From: Nymphaea colorata
Lineage: Eukaryota; Streptophyta; Magnoliopsida; Nymphaeales; Nymphaeaceae
NCBI RefSeq assembly: GCF_008831285.2
Contig: NC_045144.1
Span: 23,453,716 to 23,517,715, forward strand
Direction: 5' to 3'
DNA length: 64,000 nt
A program made the position numbers and the translations under genes. How positions within the stretch are numbered: the stretch's first letter is position 1; every line of letters begins with the position of its first letter. Positions 37,961 to 50,849 of the stretch are shown piece by piece. The notes beneath the pieces are model-generated. The model did no database searches and had not been told where the DNA came from. It saw only the letters and a program-made list of their open reading frames with translations.

Positions 37961-39756
37961 CTTTCAACATATTGAAGTTATATCATAACTTGTAGAAGGA
38001 ACAGGAGGCCACCCAACCAGCAGTAGAAGTGGAGGACCTCCCCATGATAGAAGAAGAATCTAGAATCATAAGTAAGCTAGAAGAAGCTTTGCTCATGGAA
38101 GAGATGAAGTGGAATAAATAAAAAATTAGATGGCTCCCTAAAAGTGACACCTTAATACTAATTTTTTTCAAGCAATGACTAAAGGTAGACAGAAGAGGAA
38201 CTGTACAAGAAGCTTGGAAATCAGAAGGCATCACTATTCAGACCGAGCAGATATTATCTCACAGGCATCAGCATATTATGAAGAGTTCTTTTCTACTGAT
38301 AATGCCAATGACATCCCTTTAAACAATACCACTGACGGTCATCTTGTCTTCTCAGTAGCAAACTCCTAAAGGCTGTCTCAAAAAAAGAGGTATGGAAAGC
38401 AGTTTCAAAGATGGATAAAGATAGTGCAGGAGTAGATGGTTTTCCTAATCTCTTCCTTCAAGAAATGTGGGAGGTGATCAGTGAAGATATCATGAAAGTG
38501 GTGGTGTCTTTCTATATATGCATATAGTTAGTGCTCTCCAAGGAGCTTTCATCGAAGACAAGTGATCCAAGACCAAATTATACTTGCTAATGACATTATC
38601 CACAGCCTTAGTAAGAGTAAAAAGGACTCTATATGCATGAAGATCGACTTATCTAAAGCCTATGACAGAGTGTTATGGGGTTTCCTCCAAAATTACATGG
38701 AGAAATTGGCTTTCCATCAGCACTAAGACCGGTTTGGTTTCTAAGTGTGTTTCCTCTACTTTTTACTTCATTGTCATTAATGGTGTTTCAGGGGAAAGCT
38801 TCAGCAGCATGAGGGGCTTGAGAAAAGGGGGGCCTCTGTCCCCCTACCTTTTCACTCTCATCATGGAGACCTTTCCTAAGAGCCTCTTTGAGAATGCTCG
38901 GCTGCCCAATCAATATCTCCCCACCAAGCCCCAAGCACCCCAATTTGGGTTACCTCATTTTCACAGAGTATGTCCTGCTATTCAACAAAAACCCCTTGAA
39001 GTCAGTCAGAGGCATCTTGCACCTTCTTAAACAATTGGAGATGAAGGCAGGCCTGCTAACTGATGCTGGAAAAATAAGTTTGTCTTCTTCAATACTGCAG
39101 ATCACAAGCAAGATAGGATCACTAATTTCACTAATTGGAACTTGTCTCAACTGCCCCTTACCTATCTGGGTGTTCCTCTCTTTCTAGACAACATTAAAAA
39201 GAGCCACTGCTTCCGTCTCCTCAACAAATTTAAAGCAAGATTATCTAACTAGAAATGCAATTTGTTACCCAGGCTGATTATGCTTAATAAAAAATAATCT
39301 TAGCACCATTGCCAATCATTGGATGATGGGCATGTGGTGCTATTTTTAAGTTGGAAAAATGCAAGGCTATATTCCTATGGGCGGTAGCCAGCAACCAAAG
39401 ATGCATGCACTTGATCTCATGGAGATACCTCTGTCGCCCGAAGGATGATGGTGGGGTAGGACTCAAATCTCTCAAGGAGACTAACGAAAGCTCTTCTTGT
39501 CGCTCGTCTAGTGACTGATAAATAGAGATCCTCTCCTGTCCAATGGCTGTGTGACAAGTACATTGGTCTAAATATCAGGGTCGGCCTCCTCAGCTCACCA
39601 ACTTTTCTTTTCAGGGTCAGACCCAATGGAGTGATAGCATGGACCAGTTTATTTTGATGATAGAGGATGTCAAAAGATTTTGTAGAGGAGAAGTCTGGGA
39701 CTCAATGAGAGTCAAGGCTGTCAAGCAGCCATGGAGGAGGAACATTTGGAGAGGCC
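37961..39756 (+). pseudogene. LINE ORF2 reverse transcriptase remnant
   Basis: Key blocks: KMDKDSAGVDGFPNLFLQEMW (about 38410), MKIDLSKAYDRVLWGFL (about 38640), INGVSGESFSSMRGLRKGGPL (38780-38845) and LFTLIME. The F-A-D-D catalytic pair, expected near 38960, reads TEYVLLFNK after a frame change and is lost. Downstream 39000-39190 shows LKQLEMKAGLLTDAGKISLS, matching the post-catalytic region. Confidence 0.8.
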
Positions 39757-39761
39757 GAGCC
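39757..39761. repeat. Target duplication GAGCC left of Copia D
   Basis: Identical to 45481-45485 on the other side of D. Confidence 0.9.
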
Positions 39762-40085
39762 TGTTAAAGAACCATATATGACAGAAACAAGGGATGCGGA
39801 TGAAGAGAAAACAAAGCATAATGATGGTATACGTGGTTCGGCTTATTAGCCTCTACATCCACAAGACTAAAGGAGGCTTTCTTCTCATTGATTCTCAGTT
39901 GTATGTTTACACTAGGGATACAATTCTTTATATAGTTTTGCATACACCAGCAGATATAGATGGACTTGATCACGCCAATAATCTTGGAGAGGATAATTGG
40001 ATATGTATTCTACCTTCTTGATCTGTACCTATCTTCTCTCAAAGATAGTGGAGAAGATCGACTCGTTATCTATGTGCCACGAACA
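39762..40085 (-). repeat. 3' LTR of Copia D
   Basis: 324 bases, coding-strand TGTTCGTGGCAC ... TCTTTAACA. Lacks two insertions present in the 5' LTR but has about 27 extra bases near 39775-39810. Confidence 0.92.
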
Positions 40086-40816
40086 ATGTCCCGCTCAAGT
40101 TGTGGAGCAGATGTCGATCTGCCCCAACTTGCGCACCATGTATGTATGACGATCTCTTCCAATAGACTTGGTAAGAATGTCGGTAAGTTAAAATTCACTT
40201 TTGACGTGTGGTGTTTGAATGGTTCCATCTTATATTTTTTCTCTAATAAAGTGAAAATCGACTTCGATATGCTTAGTTCGTTCATGGAAAACAAGATTTG
40301 CTCTAATGTATATCACTGCCATGTTGTGGCTCATTAGCTTCATAGATTCCTTCAATTCAATCTCCATATCTTTCAGTAATGTTTTTATCCATATCAACTC
40401 GCATGTACATAAAGTCATGGCTCTGTACTCTGCCTCTGCACTTGATCAAGCCACAACTGATTGTTTTTTACTCTTCCAAGTTACCAAGTTTCCTCCAAGA
40501 AAAGTACAGTATCCCGATGTAGATTTGTGATTATTGGGATGGCCTGCCCAGTCAACATCACAGTATCCAATTACATCCATTTTCTGATCTCGTTTCATCA
40601 AGATCCCTTGTCCTGGAGTTCATTTTAAGTACCTCAAAATCCTATGAGCTGCTTCGACATGTCTTGACTTTGGGTTGAGCATAAATTGGCTTACAAGGCT
40701 GACAACATAGGTGATATCTGGTCGGGTAACAGTCAAATATATGAGCTTTCCAACCAATTTTTGAAAACTTTGAATGTTTTCAACATCTTCTCCTTCTTCT
40801 TTCTTCAATTTACAAT
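40086..40816 (-). pseudogene. Copia D RNase H domain
   Basis: 40230-40418 reads CELIWIKTLLKDMEIELKES, then AVIYIRANLVFHERTKHIEV and DFHFIREKI. 40620-40928 carries the connection LVGKLIYLTVTRPDITYVVS and HVEAAHRILRYLK. The D-A-D-W-A-G active-site segment (about 40545) is in a third frame. The degraded polypurine tract lies next to 40086. Confidence 0.82.
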
Positions 40817-41530
40817 TCAACTCAAGATGTGTGTTTGCAGCCTTGGCACCCAAGCACGGGTATATTTTCTTTGGCATATGAAGACTCCATGTTTGGAGTG
40901 TGCCACTTCTATAAGCAAGAAATACCATAGGATCCCCACATCTTTGATTTCAAATTGCTGATTGAGATAAACTTTGACTTGTGCCATGAACTCTTTGTCA
41001 TCTCCTGTCAATATGATGTCATCTACATCTGCAAGTAAAATAGTTATCATTGAAGATCGAATAGCCACAAACATTGTATAATCGGCATTGCTACGCTTAA
41101 AATCAATTTTAATCAATGCTTCACTTAGGCATGAAAACCATTCTCCGGGGGACTGCTTAAGGTCATAAAGAGCCTTTTTTAGTTTGCATACATGTCCTTT
41201 CTCATGTTTTATGCTTTGAGGTACTTCTATGTATATTTCTTCATTGAGTTCTCCATGAAGAAAGACATTCTTGATATCAAGTTGGACTAGTTTCCATTGC
41301 TTGATTGATGCTACTGACAAAAGAATCCTTACTGTATTCATCTTGGCGACTGGAGAAAAGGTTTCATTATAGTCTACTCCTTCAGTTTGAGTAAAGCTTT
41401 TAGCAATGAGACGAGCTTTGTATCGTTTGATGGTTCCATCACTGTAGTATTTTATTTTGTATACCCACTTACACCCAACAACTTTTTTTCCTTTGGGCAG
41501 CGGAACCAATTCCCCGCATAGTTTTTTGGT
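40817..41530 (-). pseudogene. Copia D reverse transcriptase
   Basis: One open frame (230 codons) shows KWVYKIKYYSDGTIKRYKAR, FTQTEGVDYNETFSPVAKMN, QLDIKNVFLHGELNEEIYI and LYDLKQSPGEWFSCLSEAL. The active site reads LLADVDDIILTGDD: both Asp are kept, but the usual Tyr is Asp. The RT frame itself is nearly complete. Confidence 0.85.
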
Positions 41531-42560
41531 TCATGTTGGGAGTAGGTATTGAGTACATAGGATTGGTAGGGTATTGATAAGGTATCAATGGCGGTATTGT
41601 CATCTATGGAGTGAATGTGTTAGGTTGAGAGATAGGTATAGAAATCTTTTAGTTTTGGTGGTGGTCTAGAGAGATGAATTGATTTTCTAAGGATTTGTTT
41701 GATGGTTTGGTATTGGCCTTGGCGAGATGGAGATGGCTGAGGGTTACTATCTTGGTTTTGGTTTTCTAAGATGATAGCTTCGCTAGATTGCTGATTCTTG
41801 GTTTGGATCATAGGATTTTGAAAAACATCAACAAGAGGAAGAGAGAGAGGAGCAACGGAAATGGAACATTGACCTTGAATACCTTGATCTTGAGTTTGAG
41901 TCTCCCCCTGACTCGGTGCTTCATAAAATGGTTCATTCTCAAAAAATTTTACTTCTCGAGTCACAAAAAACTTCTTGATCTTGGGTCAAAACATTTGTAA
42001 ACGGTTTTTTTGCTTGTGAAGCCAAGGAAGACAGATTTGAAAGCTTGTTTTTCAAATTTGTTTTGAAATTTCTCTTGTATATGCACAAAAGATTTGCACC
42101 CAAAGATTCTTAAGTGCTCAATAGAAATCGTTCTTTGAAGAAAAACTTCAAGAGGGACTTAATTTTCAATACTGGAACTTGAAACTCTATTAGCAAGATA
42201 ACATGTAGTACCAATCGCTTCTGCCCAAAAACTTTGAGGTGCATTCATATGGATCATAAGAGTACGAGCAACAGTAAGAAGTTGTCTATTTTTTTTTTCT
42301 AAAACTCCATTTTGCTGAGTACCAGAACATGTAAGTTGTGCTTGTATCCCCTTTTTGTTCAAGAATTCCTCAAACTGTTGGTTCACATATTCCCCCCATT
42401 ATCATATCAGAGCTTCTTAATTTTTGTATCATACTGAGTGTATACCAGATTGTAGTAATCTTAAAAAATCTTAAAAACTTCTCTTTCATTTAAAAAAAAA
42501 TATTCATGACATGTGAGATTTATCTTCAATTAAAGACACATAGTATCGGTATCCCATATA
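41531..42560 (-). pseudogene. Copia D linker and integrase
   Basis: 42159-42386 contains GTQQNGVLEKKNRQLLTVAR (catalytic Glu) with a HMNAPQSFWAEAIGTTCYLA block. 41620-41964 is the linker, starting REVKFFENEPF. The stretch 41965-42120 carries the C-terminal FGC and YS..KKG blocks in other frames. The second catalytic Asp region near 42400 is frameshifted. Confidence 0.78.
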
Positions 42561-43140
42561 AGATTCCATTGGGGCTGGTCCCCACATGTCAGAGTGTACC
42601 AAATCAAAGAAATCAGTGGATCGGACAGTGGATGATGGAAACGGCAACCTGGTCGACTTTGAAAATTTGCAAGCATCGCAAGAATGTCGTCGATGACGAT
42701 ATTAGGAATACGTATCTTCAAATTTTTATCTGAAATATGCCCAAGTCTTCCATGCCACATTTGATATTCTTGTCTCTTCTTTTCCTTACTAGTATGTACA
42801 AAGAAACTTGCTCCTGGAGTTTCCATTATGTATAGCCCATTTTGCTCTTGTCCTCTACCAGTCTCCCTCTTCGTTTCCAAATCCTTAAATATCAAATTCT
42901 TGAGAGAAAAAATTGCCATACAATTATAAGTCTTGGTCAATTTGCTTACTTACATCAAGCTAGTCAAGAGATTAGGTACATAAAGGACTGAGGATGACTT
43001 GTTTTCAAAGAATGAAAAAATTTTCCAGTTTCGTCAACAACAATATGTGATCTGTTGGCTGAGAAAACTGGTTTTTTGTTCGTATTATCTATAGCAATCA
43101 ATCTGGATGAATCATTAGTCATATGATCGGTTGCACTAGT
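42561..43140 (-). pseudogene. Copia D protease and GAG-pre-integrase domain
   Basis: The protease site reads CVIDTSATDHMT (about 43105-43145), with Ser for the Gly of the D-S/T-G triad. GAG-pre-integrase: NGLYIMETPGASFFV and WHGRLGHISDKNLK (42700-42850). Confidence 0.78.
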
Positions 43141-44195
43141 ATCAATGACACAAAGAAAATTACTAGAATGAGTAAGGAGGGCAAGATCGCTACCTTCCGT
43201 GGAATTACCAATAGGATGAGAGAAAACGAGATTTCTCTTGGAGAATTTTTTCAAAAAATTCTCTAAGTCATCCTTTGTGACAAGATCTGCTTGATTGGAT
43301 GCTGATCTTTCTTCCCTTACAGGTTTGCCGACGAGCTCCCAACATTTTTCTTGAAGATGTCCAGTTTTTTTGCAATGCGAGCACTTGAGTTTGTTGCGGT
43401 TTCGTTGGAAGTTGCTTCCAGCATTCTGATTTTTTAAATCATTCTTCCAAGTATTTGATTTAAAACTAGCCAAACACGCCATCTTTTCATGTTCATATAA
43501 CTTTGTCTTTGATGTGGGGTTCATGACCTTTCTTCTAGTATCCTCTCTTTGAATTGCTTGGCATATTTAATTAGAACATGGCAAGGGTGTGGTCATGAGA
43601 ATTTGGCTGCGAAGAATCTCATAATCAGGTCCAAGGCCAGCAAGCACTTTAAAAATTTTGTCTTCTTCAAAACGTTTCTGATAGATGTTTGCATCTATAG
43701 TAGCCGACCTGTATTGGGTGAGTTCATCATATAAGCTGCAAAGTTTGTTTAAATACAAACTGGTTTGCTTGCCATCCTTTGTGAGGTTGGCAATATCAAG
43801 CTATAATTGATACACACGGGCAAGGTTAGTTTGCTCGCTATACATCTCCTTCAAAGTATCCCATACTTCTTTTGCTGTTTCTTTGTATAGAAAAAGGTTG
43901 GAGATGTGAGGCTCCATGGAATTCATAAGCTAAGCCATTACCATGTCATTTTCAGATTCCCAATCTTCATAATTAGGATCATTTTTTGCTGGAGGCATGA
44001 TTTTTCATCTGATATATCCCACTTTAGATTTCCCACTTAGCAAAATGTGGGTGGCTTTAACCTAGCTGAGATAATTTGTGTCGTTGAAAAGAATAGAGGT
44101 GATCTTGAGTGCACCATGGCTTTGATCATTTCCTCTTTTCAGACTGCTGGAGCTACTGTTGGATTGATTGCTGAGGGTATCGGCCATGGTGGATA
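43141..44195 (-). pseudogene. Copia D gag with zinc knuckle
   Basis: The probable start codon lies near 44188 (minus; product begins MADTLSNQSNSSSS). UBN2 region with ENDMVMA*LMNSMEPHIS, YLNKLCSLYDELTQYRSAT and EEDKIFKVLAGLGPDYEILR. A knuckle CSHCKKTGHLQEKC lies at about 43345-43390. Several stops replace Trp or Leu codons. Confidence 0.82.
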
Positions 44196-45125
44196 AAAAA
44201 TAGAATGCCCAAGTAACTCCCGGTGGTAGCGAACTCGGACGTGGCTGTGACGGTATGATGACGTGTCAACTCCTTCATTGATTCTAAGAGTAAACCCAAT
44301 CTATGACAAATTGGGCTAGCGCGTGAGGCTCGGCCTCATTTCAGAAACCCAACAGCTTCACAGGTTCAGGTGGAGCTCCTCCTCTCTCCTTGATCTGGGC
44401 GTTAACTCCCTGTAGCTCTGATCGAGCTGCAGCTATGTCAGAAGATCACCACGTCCCTCAATATTGCAACTTCAATCTGCTCAGCACCCAAATTTGACGG
44501 GGAAACTCACAGGAGGAGACAGTTCGGCCACTGGTCATCGGTAGAACGTGTTCTCAAGCTCCTATGACGTCTGAAATCCAGTGGCTGTCGTAAAATCAAT
44601 ATCTCCTCAACAAAGGCTCCAAAAAATTTGTAAATTCACAGGAATGTTCTCCAGAGATAGGCGATTTTGATGCTGCCTTGCTCGACATCTGAATCCTTCC
44701 CAGAAATCAGTGCCAGGGATGGGTTCTATCAGGTCGTCCCTTGTTCTTCAGCGCCCGAATCACCTCCACATAAAATTGGGTGTTTTTCAGTCCAACGACA
44801 GACTCGATCAATCCATTCAATAATTCAATAAAAAACACATGAGAATCATTAAAAACAGTTCACCATTGCTTAGAAGTACCCAAATCCAGTTGGTATTTGG
44901 GGAAACAGCGCTGCAATGGCAATCAGACGCTGGAATTCCTCTGTTCTCCGGCTGCGTCAATGTCCTTCCTCTAATGTGAGGAGAACGTGAAGAGTGTGGT
45001 CAGATAATTAGCAGTAGTGAGACAAGAAAGAGGCGAGGCAGAGAGCACCGCTGTAGAATTTCTGGCAGCAGCTCAATCGTGCTCCATTCTTGCATGAATC
45101 AACTCCAAGCGCTCAGGTAAACCTT
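44196..45125 (-). other. Untranslated leader of Copia D
   Basis: About 930 bases between the primer site and gag, without a sustained coding frame. The ATCTCCTCAACAAAGGCTCC block around 44600 resembles the repeated unit in the B leader (8850 onward), suggesting common origin. Confidence 0.55.
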
Positions 45126-45137
45126 GCTCTGATACCA
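45126..45137 (-). promoter_or_regulatory. Primer binding site of Copia D
   Basis: The minus strand reads TGGTATCAGAGC, directly abutting the LTR at 45138. Confidence 0.9.
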
Positions 45138-45480
45138 TGTTAAAGAACCAGAGCATACCGATGGTTTACGTGCTTCGACTTATTAACCTACATCCACGAG
45201 AGAAAAGGAGGCTTTCTTCTCATTGATTCTCAGTTGTGTGTTTACAACAGGGATACAACTCTTTATGTAGTTTTGCATACACCAGATAAGATAAAAACAA
45301 CTTTACAAGAATCCTTCAACAGATATAGATGGACTTGATCTACGCCAATAATCTTGGAGAGGATTGATGCCAATAATCTTGGAGAGGATAATTGGATCTG
45401 TATTCTATCTTCTCGTTCTGTACCTATCTTCTCTCAAAGATAGTGGAGAAGATCGCCTCCTTATCTCTGTGCCACGAACA
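45138..45480 (-). repeat. 5' LTR of Copia D
   Basis: 343 bases. Includes a 25-base tandem duplication (CCAATAATCTTGGAGAGGAT units at about 45340-45390) and an extra segment of about 34 bases near 45285-45318 absent from the 3' LTR. Followed by GAGCC (45481-45485). Confidence 0.92.
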
Positions 45481-45485
45481 GAGCC

Positions 45486-46545
45486 TTGTAGAGAGACTGC
45501 TGGTTCATGTTTGTTTCCTGTTACGGTAGGCTCCTCACGTTGGACGGACTTAAGAACCATGGGTATCTTGCAAATAGAATCATGTTGTGCCAAGTTAAGG
45601 AGGAACCCAACCACCATATAATGTTGGGTTGCAAGGCGTCTGCAAATGTGTGGAACTTTGTTAACAAGTTTGGGAGATCTAACATCAGGCGCGATCTTCA
45701 GGTATGGGGACGGACCTAAATTAAACCAAGCTGGCTCCATCATTGCTAGCAGGTTTTCTTCTAAATCTTCTATTAGAAGCTATGGTGGTGTAAGAATAAG
45801 TTACTTCATGGGGTCTTTGACAATTACTCCATTGTCATGGTCCAAGCCATCGTGTGGCAGACCTGCACTGACTCCCTCAAAAGTCTCAAGTGGGATGAGG
45901 ATGACCGCTGATTGCTTAATACCTTGCATCGAGAGGCATTATTTGCTCTAGGAATGATGAGGTGGAGAAGAACCCTATTGCCATCCAAATCATTAGAGGA
46001 ACACATGTCAAATTTTCAAAGGTGATTACAGCTTTTATGTCCAAGGTGAGAACTCCCTCACGTGGTTCCTCTTAATGGCTGAGGATGAGCAACATAGTGC
46101 TGAGTTTAACCTCTTGAACAAGTGGCTTCTATCCCACCAAATTTTCAAGGGAAAGAAAAAGTAATTTCCAACATTCCTAAATGGAAGAAGTGTCTGAAAA
46201 ACATGATTAAAGTTAGAAGGAGGATCGCTGAGAAATGGGAGGCAATTAGAAGGAACATCCACAATGCCATACTTCTGTTTGGTTGGCCATTCTATATCTA
46301 CGACAGATATGGGATAAGGGATGGAAGGAATGATACATGTTAAGAAGACCTTGCTGGTCTCTTATTTCTTTTGGTGTCCCTTAGAAGTTATTGCAGTCTT
46401 GGGTGTTTCTCTTGTAAAGGTTGGTCTTTTTGGCCTCCTTTTTTTGTGATGCTAATATTTTTGTTTGGCTGTGCTTTAAGCCTAATTTGATTTTCAGCAT
46501 CCATTTTTTTTGCTTTTCCTGTAAATATTTTTTGTCAATAAATCA
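45486..46545 (+). pseudogene. LINE ORF2 C-terminus with zf-RVT motif
   Basis: Resumes the LINE after D: LLTLDGLKNHGYLANRIMLC, EEPNHHIMLGCKASANVWNF (C..C...H.H..C pattern, 45540-45660). Later frames (46122-46343) are basic and unrecognised. 46345-46540 shows the usual T-rich LINE end. Confidence 0.72.
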
Positions 46546-48598
46546 AAGAGCATGACTCCTAGCATACTTTTTGATTGGAACCCAGCATTGGTTTAATAGC
46601 AAAGGTGGGCATATGTAAACACCTCAAAAGTTTTGCATGACCAAATTACTATTTTGCCCTTCACTGTGGCTATGTTTCTTGCTATTTGTGAACTGATTTT
46701 CAAATGTTTTTCACTGAAAGTAGGTTCAAACCTATCTTATTTAGGCATCAAACAGTTAAATACTAGGGAAATTAAGACCTGCTATGCTACTACCCATTTA
46801 TTAAATGTTTATTGCGTATCTTCAAATCCGAATCCTTACAAATCTGAGGTCTGTATACACTGAACCTGGACACCTTGAGCTTGGCGCCAAAATCATACTT
46901 GTTATATGAGAAATATATTCTCATTTGCCTAAGCTCTCACCATATGTTTTCTTCAATTCTTCTTCAAATTTCATCAGCAGTCCTTGATCCTCACTTCAGA
47001 ATTCCTCCAAGGTCGTGTTGTGTTCCATTTTCGTTTGTTGAATAGCATGCTCTTACGAATTATGCATGAAATGTGAAGAATATTATTGAAATACAAGTTT
47101 AATTAATCTCATTTTCCTAACTTTTCATGTTTTAACCTAAGATAAGCAGCGAAGCATGGTTTTCCAAGTGTCATAAATTTAGTCCTACATTTATTATGGA
47201 GGAGAAATCCTCTCTTCTAGGAGCCTAAATAGAGGAGGCATCCCCCTTCCAACATACAAAAATTTTAAGGTGGCGTTTGGGCCAAAAGTTAGAAAAGTCC
47301 CAACTAATGCTCTAGAAGCTAGTCCTTGGTTCAAAAAGGCCTTTGGCAAAATTTTTAGGTTCTTGAGTTTGGGTCAAGTTCTTGGCTCAAGTCACAATAT
47401 TGATATGCCAAACATACTTTGATCCATGCCTCTGTTGGCCTAGGCCCAGTCTGGTCTTCAGGAGTCTATGTGTCACGTATTTTTCTCTCCTTTCCTCTTT
47501 CTTTATTTCTTTATTTTTTGTTTTCTTTGTTTTACATAGAATATTTTGTTTTTTTTTCTTCTTTGCTTAGGATAACTTTCTTCTTGCTTAGCCTAAGTTA
47601 GTTTGTTGTCGATTCCTACACCAAGGGTAGTTGTCTTTAATTTCCAGCATGTTTAGTTTATCAATGTCATGGAGATCAAGTATGCCTCATTTTTCCCTTC
47701 TTTCTTCAACTTTATTTTATGTTTTCTACTTAGATTTTGGTTCATGCATGTAGTTTCTTTTGAGCAACTATTATTTAGATTAAATGGGCATGCTTCCGCA
47801 TAGAATATTTCAATTTAAGCATTATGGTCTACATGCATGAAGCACATACCACCTCTGTTTGGGAGCTAAGTGAATGAGGTCCAGTAGTGTATCTCTCACA
47901 ATGGTTAGGATATATGGAAACCATAACCTCATTCAACCCATAACCAGATACACTTTAAAATTCATGACTTTAAAATGATTTTGAAGACCACTACCTTTCA
48001 AAAATTTTGCTTTTAAAAGACTTAGGGACATGCATGGCCAACATAGTGTAAAACGTAGCTATAAACCCTAGATTTAAGCTTATTCTTAATGCCAAACCAA
48101 GAGTGGCATCAGAAACCGCAACCATTAATTTAAAACCCATAGAACTGTAAAACCTAGCTTGATCCTCCTTTGGAACCTTAGTCTAATATCCAAAACATGG
48201 CTTGATATTCAAGCAAACTATAAAGAGTCCAGTTCACTTTTTTATCTAAAACCCTAGGCACAAGTTACTGTAATGCTCCATCCAAGATACACCATTAGAG
48301 ACCTCAAATAAGGACCACCAAGTTCCAAAACCATGACCATACAACCATAGACCCTGCAACATTACAGTATCCCAATTATGATATCACCCAAAAGCTTGAA
48401 ACCAAATTTGATCACGATGCTTTGAACTTTAGAAGTTTGACCGCCGTTTATGAATTTGATGTCAACCTATGGACTTGATGACAAGTTTGAACTTTAGAAG
48501 ACCCCAAGTCATTTAGCCCAATCTTAGTTCCACATGCCAAATCCTTATTTTACATTTAGAAAAAACAAAATCTTGATCATACAAGTTCTTAGGTACTG
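46546..48598. other. Gene-free AT-rich spacer
   Basis: No coding motif found in either strand. 47265-47415 begins GGCGTTTGG and ends near TGCCAAACAT, which may be a small non-autonomous element, but the ends are too imperfect to call. Confidence 0.5.
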
Positions 48599-50849
48599 TT
48601 AGCATCCCAAAATTTATTTTTTTTGTGCTTCAAAAAAATGAGGTTTTATTGAAATGAGAGAGAAAGGGACTTGCCCATTGGTATGAGGTCCGACCGTTCC
48701 CAATGCCTTTATTTGGGATAACCCAACCAAGAACTAGCCTCTTGCTTTGCACATTTTGATATTTGAAATGGTATTCTAAATCCTACATGTATGTGTCCTC
48801 AAGTTTAACTAAAAGTTTTAAAAATATTGAGACAAATTTTGAAATGATTAAAATATAGTTTGGTTTAAAAAATAGTGCCCTCAGGTTTAGAACCATGGTC
48901 TTAAGAGTTCATGGACCTTTAATAATTAGTAACTTTAGAAACTTGAGATTGATTTGTTGGAATAGCCAAATAGTATAAAAACAAATTGTTTAAAAGTGGC
49001 ATTTGTAAAATCATTTGAGTTCTTCAAATATTGTTATTATAACTCAAATAAAAGACAACTTATATTTAAAGAGGGTTTTGAAAATCAAAGTTTTCAACTT
49101 GTTTGAGGAAAAATGAGTAGGAATACACCTGTAAATTACTTGTTTTGCAAAACATGGCCACAACTTGTCATGCTTCACAAAAACAACCTTTTCAAGTTTT
49201 GTTTAAAAAATAAGATATCAAAATAGATGGATGATGACCATAGTTCATGTTCATCATAGGGCCGAAGGAGGATTTTTGTGATATTGTGAATATCAAAATA
49301 ATATATTGAAAAGAGTAAAGATTTGATATTTAAAACAAGAAAATATTATAATTTGTAGGGATGTTTCCCTTGAATCTTGAATAAGTTTCAAGATTTTACC
49401 TTAGTTTGATTATCACCTCATTAGGGCTTGATCTTGTCTAACTTAAGGCTCATAGAAATGTGCCTCTGAGCATTCATGAGTCCCAAAGTGATTTTGTATG
49501 CATGATTACATAAATTCTACATGCTTAAAAAAATGTCATTCTTACCATCGCATATATTTATGGAGCAATGAAAAAAAAATAATGGAATTTGATAGAGGTA
49601 AGATTTCATCCAGCGAATCACTCAAGGATGTAATCAAAATATAGTAGGTCAATGTAAGGCTAAAAAACAAGTGAATGATTAAAAGCATTTTGAAAAACTG
49701 AAAATGACATGCTCAATAAAAATTAACATGTACAGTATGCGTGTTTGGGTACTTCCTGGGTTGGGCATATCCCAACCTCAAAATGATAAAAATAAAAAAG
49801 TAACTCATCCCAAATTCTTATTTCATAATACACATCCATAAACAATCAAGCCATCAAAATAGAGAATCAGATAGAGAAATGAAAAGATAGATATACAATG
49901 AGATCGCAAAAAATAGATAAAAATAAATAAAAAAGAAAAGGAAAAAAATTAAAATACATGGAAAACATAAATATGAGAGGGGAGAAAAAGAGAGAGATAT
50001 TTGAAAAAATTAAATGCAACAGAAATAAAAAGAGGACCAAAAAGAGAGAAATAAAGATGAGAAATTAAAATGAGAGAAATGTAAGTTAAAACAATAGATG
50101 AACGATAAGAATGAAATAAATAAACATTAAAATGAAAAAAAGAGGAGTAAATAATGAAAGAAAAAAAGTTAAAAATGACGGAGAGAAAAGTTAAAATAAG
50201 AGAAAAACAAGTTTAAAAGAGATAAACGAGTTAAAAGAAATGAATAAACTAGTTAAAATGACAAAAAAAAAGTAAAAAAGAGTGGAAAAAAGATCTTGAG
50301 GAAAATGGCTGGAGCTTCAAGGAGGATCCTTAGCTCCAGAGAGAGTCTAGACCTTCATCGGCTTATTATGAAGAACAAAGACAAGAAAATGGTAGAAAGA
50401 AAAGTTATAAATATCTTAAAAAAAGATTTGGTATAGAGGTGGCTCCTTAGCTCTTTTGGGCAGGGAGTACTCCTTGATGGTAGCTTGAATAGGTTGAAGG
50501 TGCTCCTCAAGACTCCATCATAAGCTCCACCAAGGTCTTCTCTTGTTGAAAATGAAGGTTTGGATTTGATTATTAGGACAGTCAAACAAGAAAATTTGAA
50601 CAAGAAGAAGAACAGAAAGTAGAGGAGAAGAAGAAACCAAGAAGAGGAGAGAGAAGACTCGAAAAGATTATGGATTTCTCTTGAATGATAGAAATGAGGA
50701 GGTATTTATAGAAGAATGAGACTCAAGGGCGTTGTGATCTTTTCAAAATAAAATTAGACATTAATTAGTCATTATTGGATAAAAAATAGCTTAAAAATAC
50801 TTAATATGTTAATCTGTCTGTCTAAAAATAAGTTGACTGGAGGGTTGAT

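Larger units (their letters stand above)
39762..45480 (-). mobile_element. Complete Copia LTR retrotransposon D (5.7 kb) nested in LINE
   Basis: LTRs 39762-40085 and 45138-45480 (TG...CA on the minus strand), primer binding site 45126-45137, and 5-base duplications GAGCC on both sides. The internal order on the minus strand is gag, protease, integrase, RT, RNase H. By eye the LTRs are roughly 90% identical with several indels, which suggests an old insertion. It is opposite in orientation to its LINE host. Confidence 0.93.
36919..46545 (+). mobile_element. L1-type LINE, interrupted by Copia D
   Basis: Endonuclease (from about 37080), reverse transcriptase (38380-39330) and a C-terminal zf-RVT-type zinc-binding region (45486-45770) occur in LINE order on the plus strand. 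Element D (39762-45480) lies between the RT tail and the zinc region with a GAGCC duplication. The 5' end is cut by Copia E at 36918. The 3' end is near 46545, without a long poly(A). Many stops. Confidence 0.8.

Noticed and set aside
49860-50290. Short spaced A/G-rich repeats considered as a CRISPR-like array
   Set aside because: No fixed repeat or spacer length, a eukaryotic context, and simply a purine-rich low-complexity tract.
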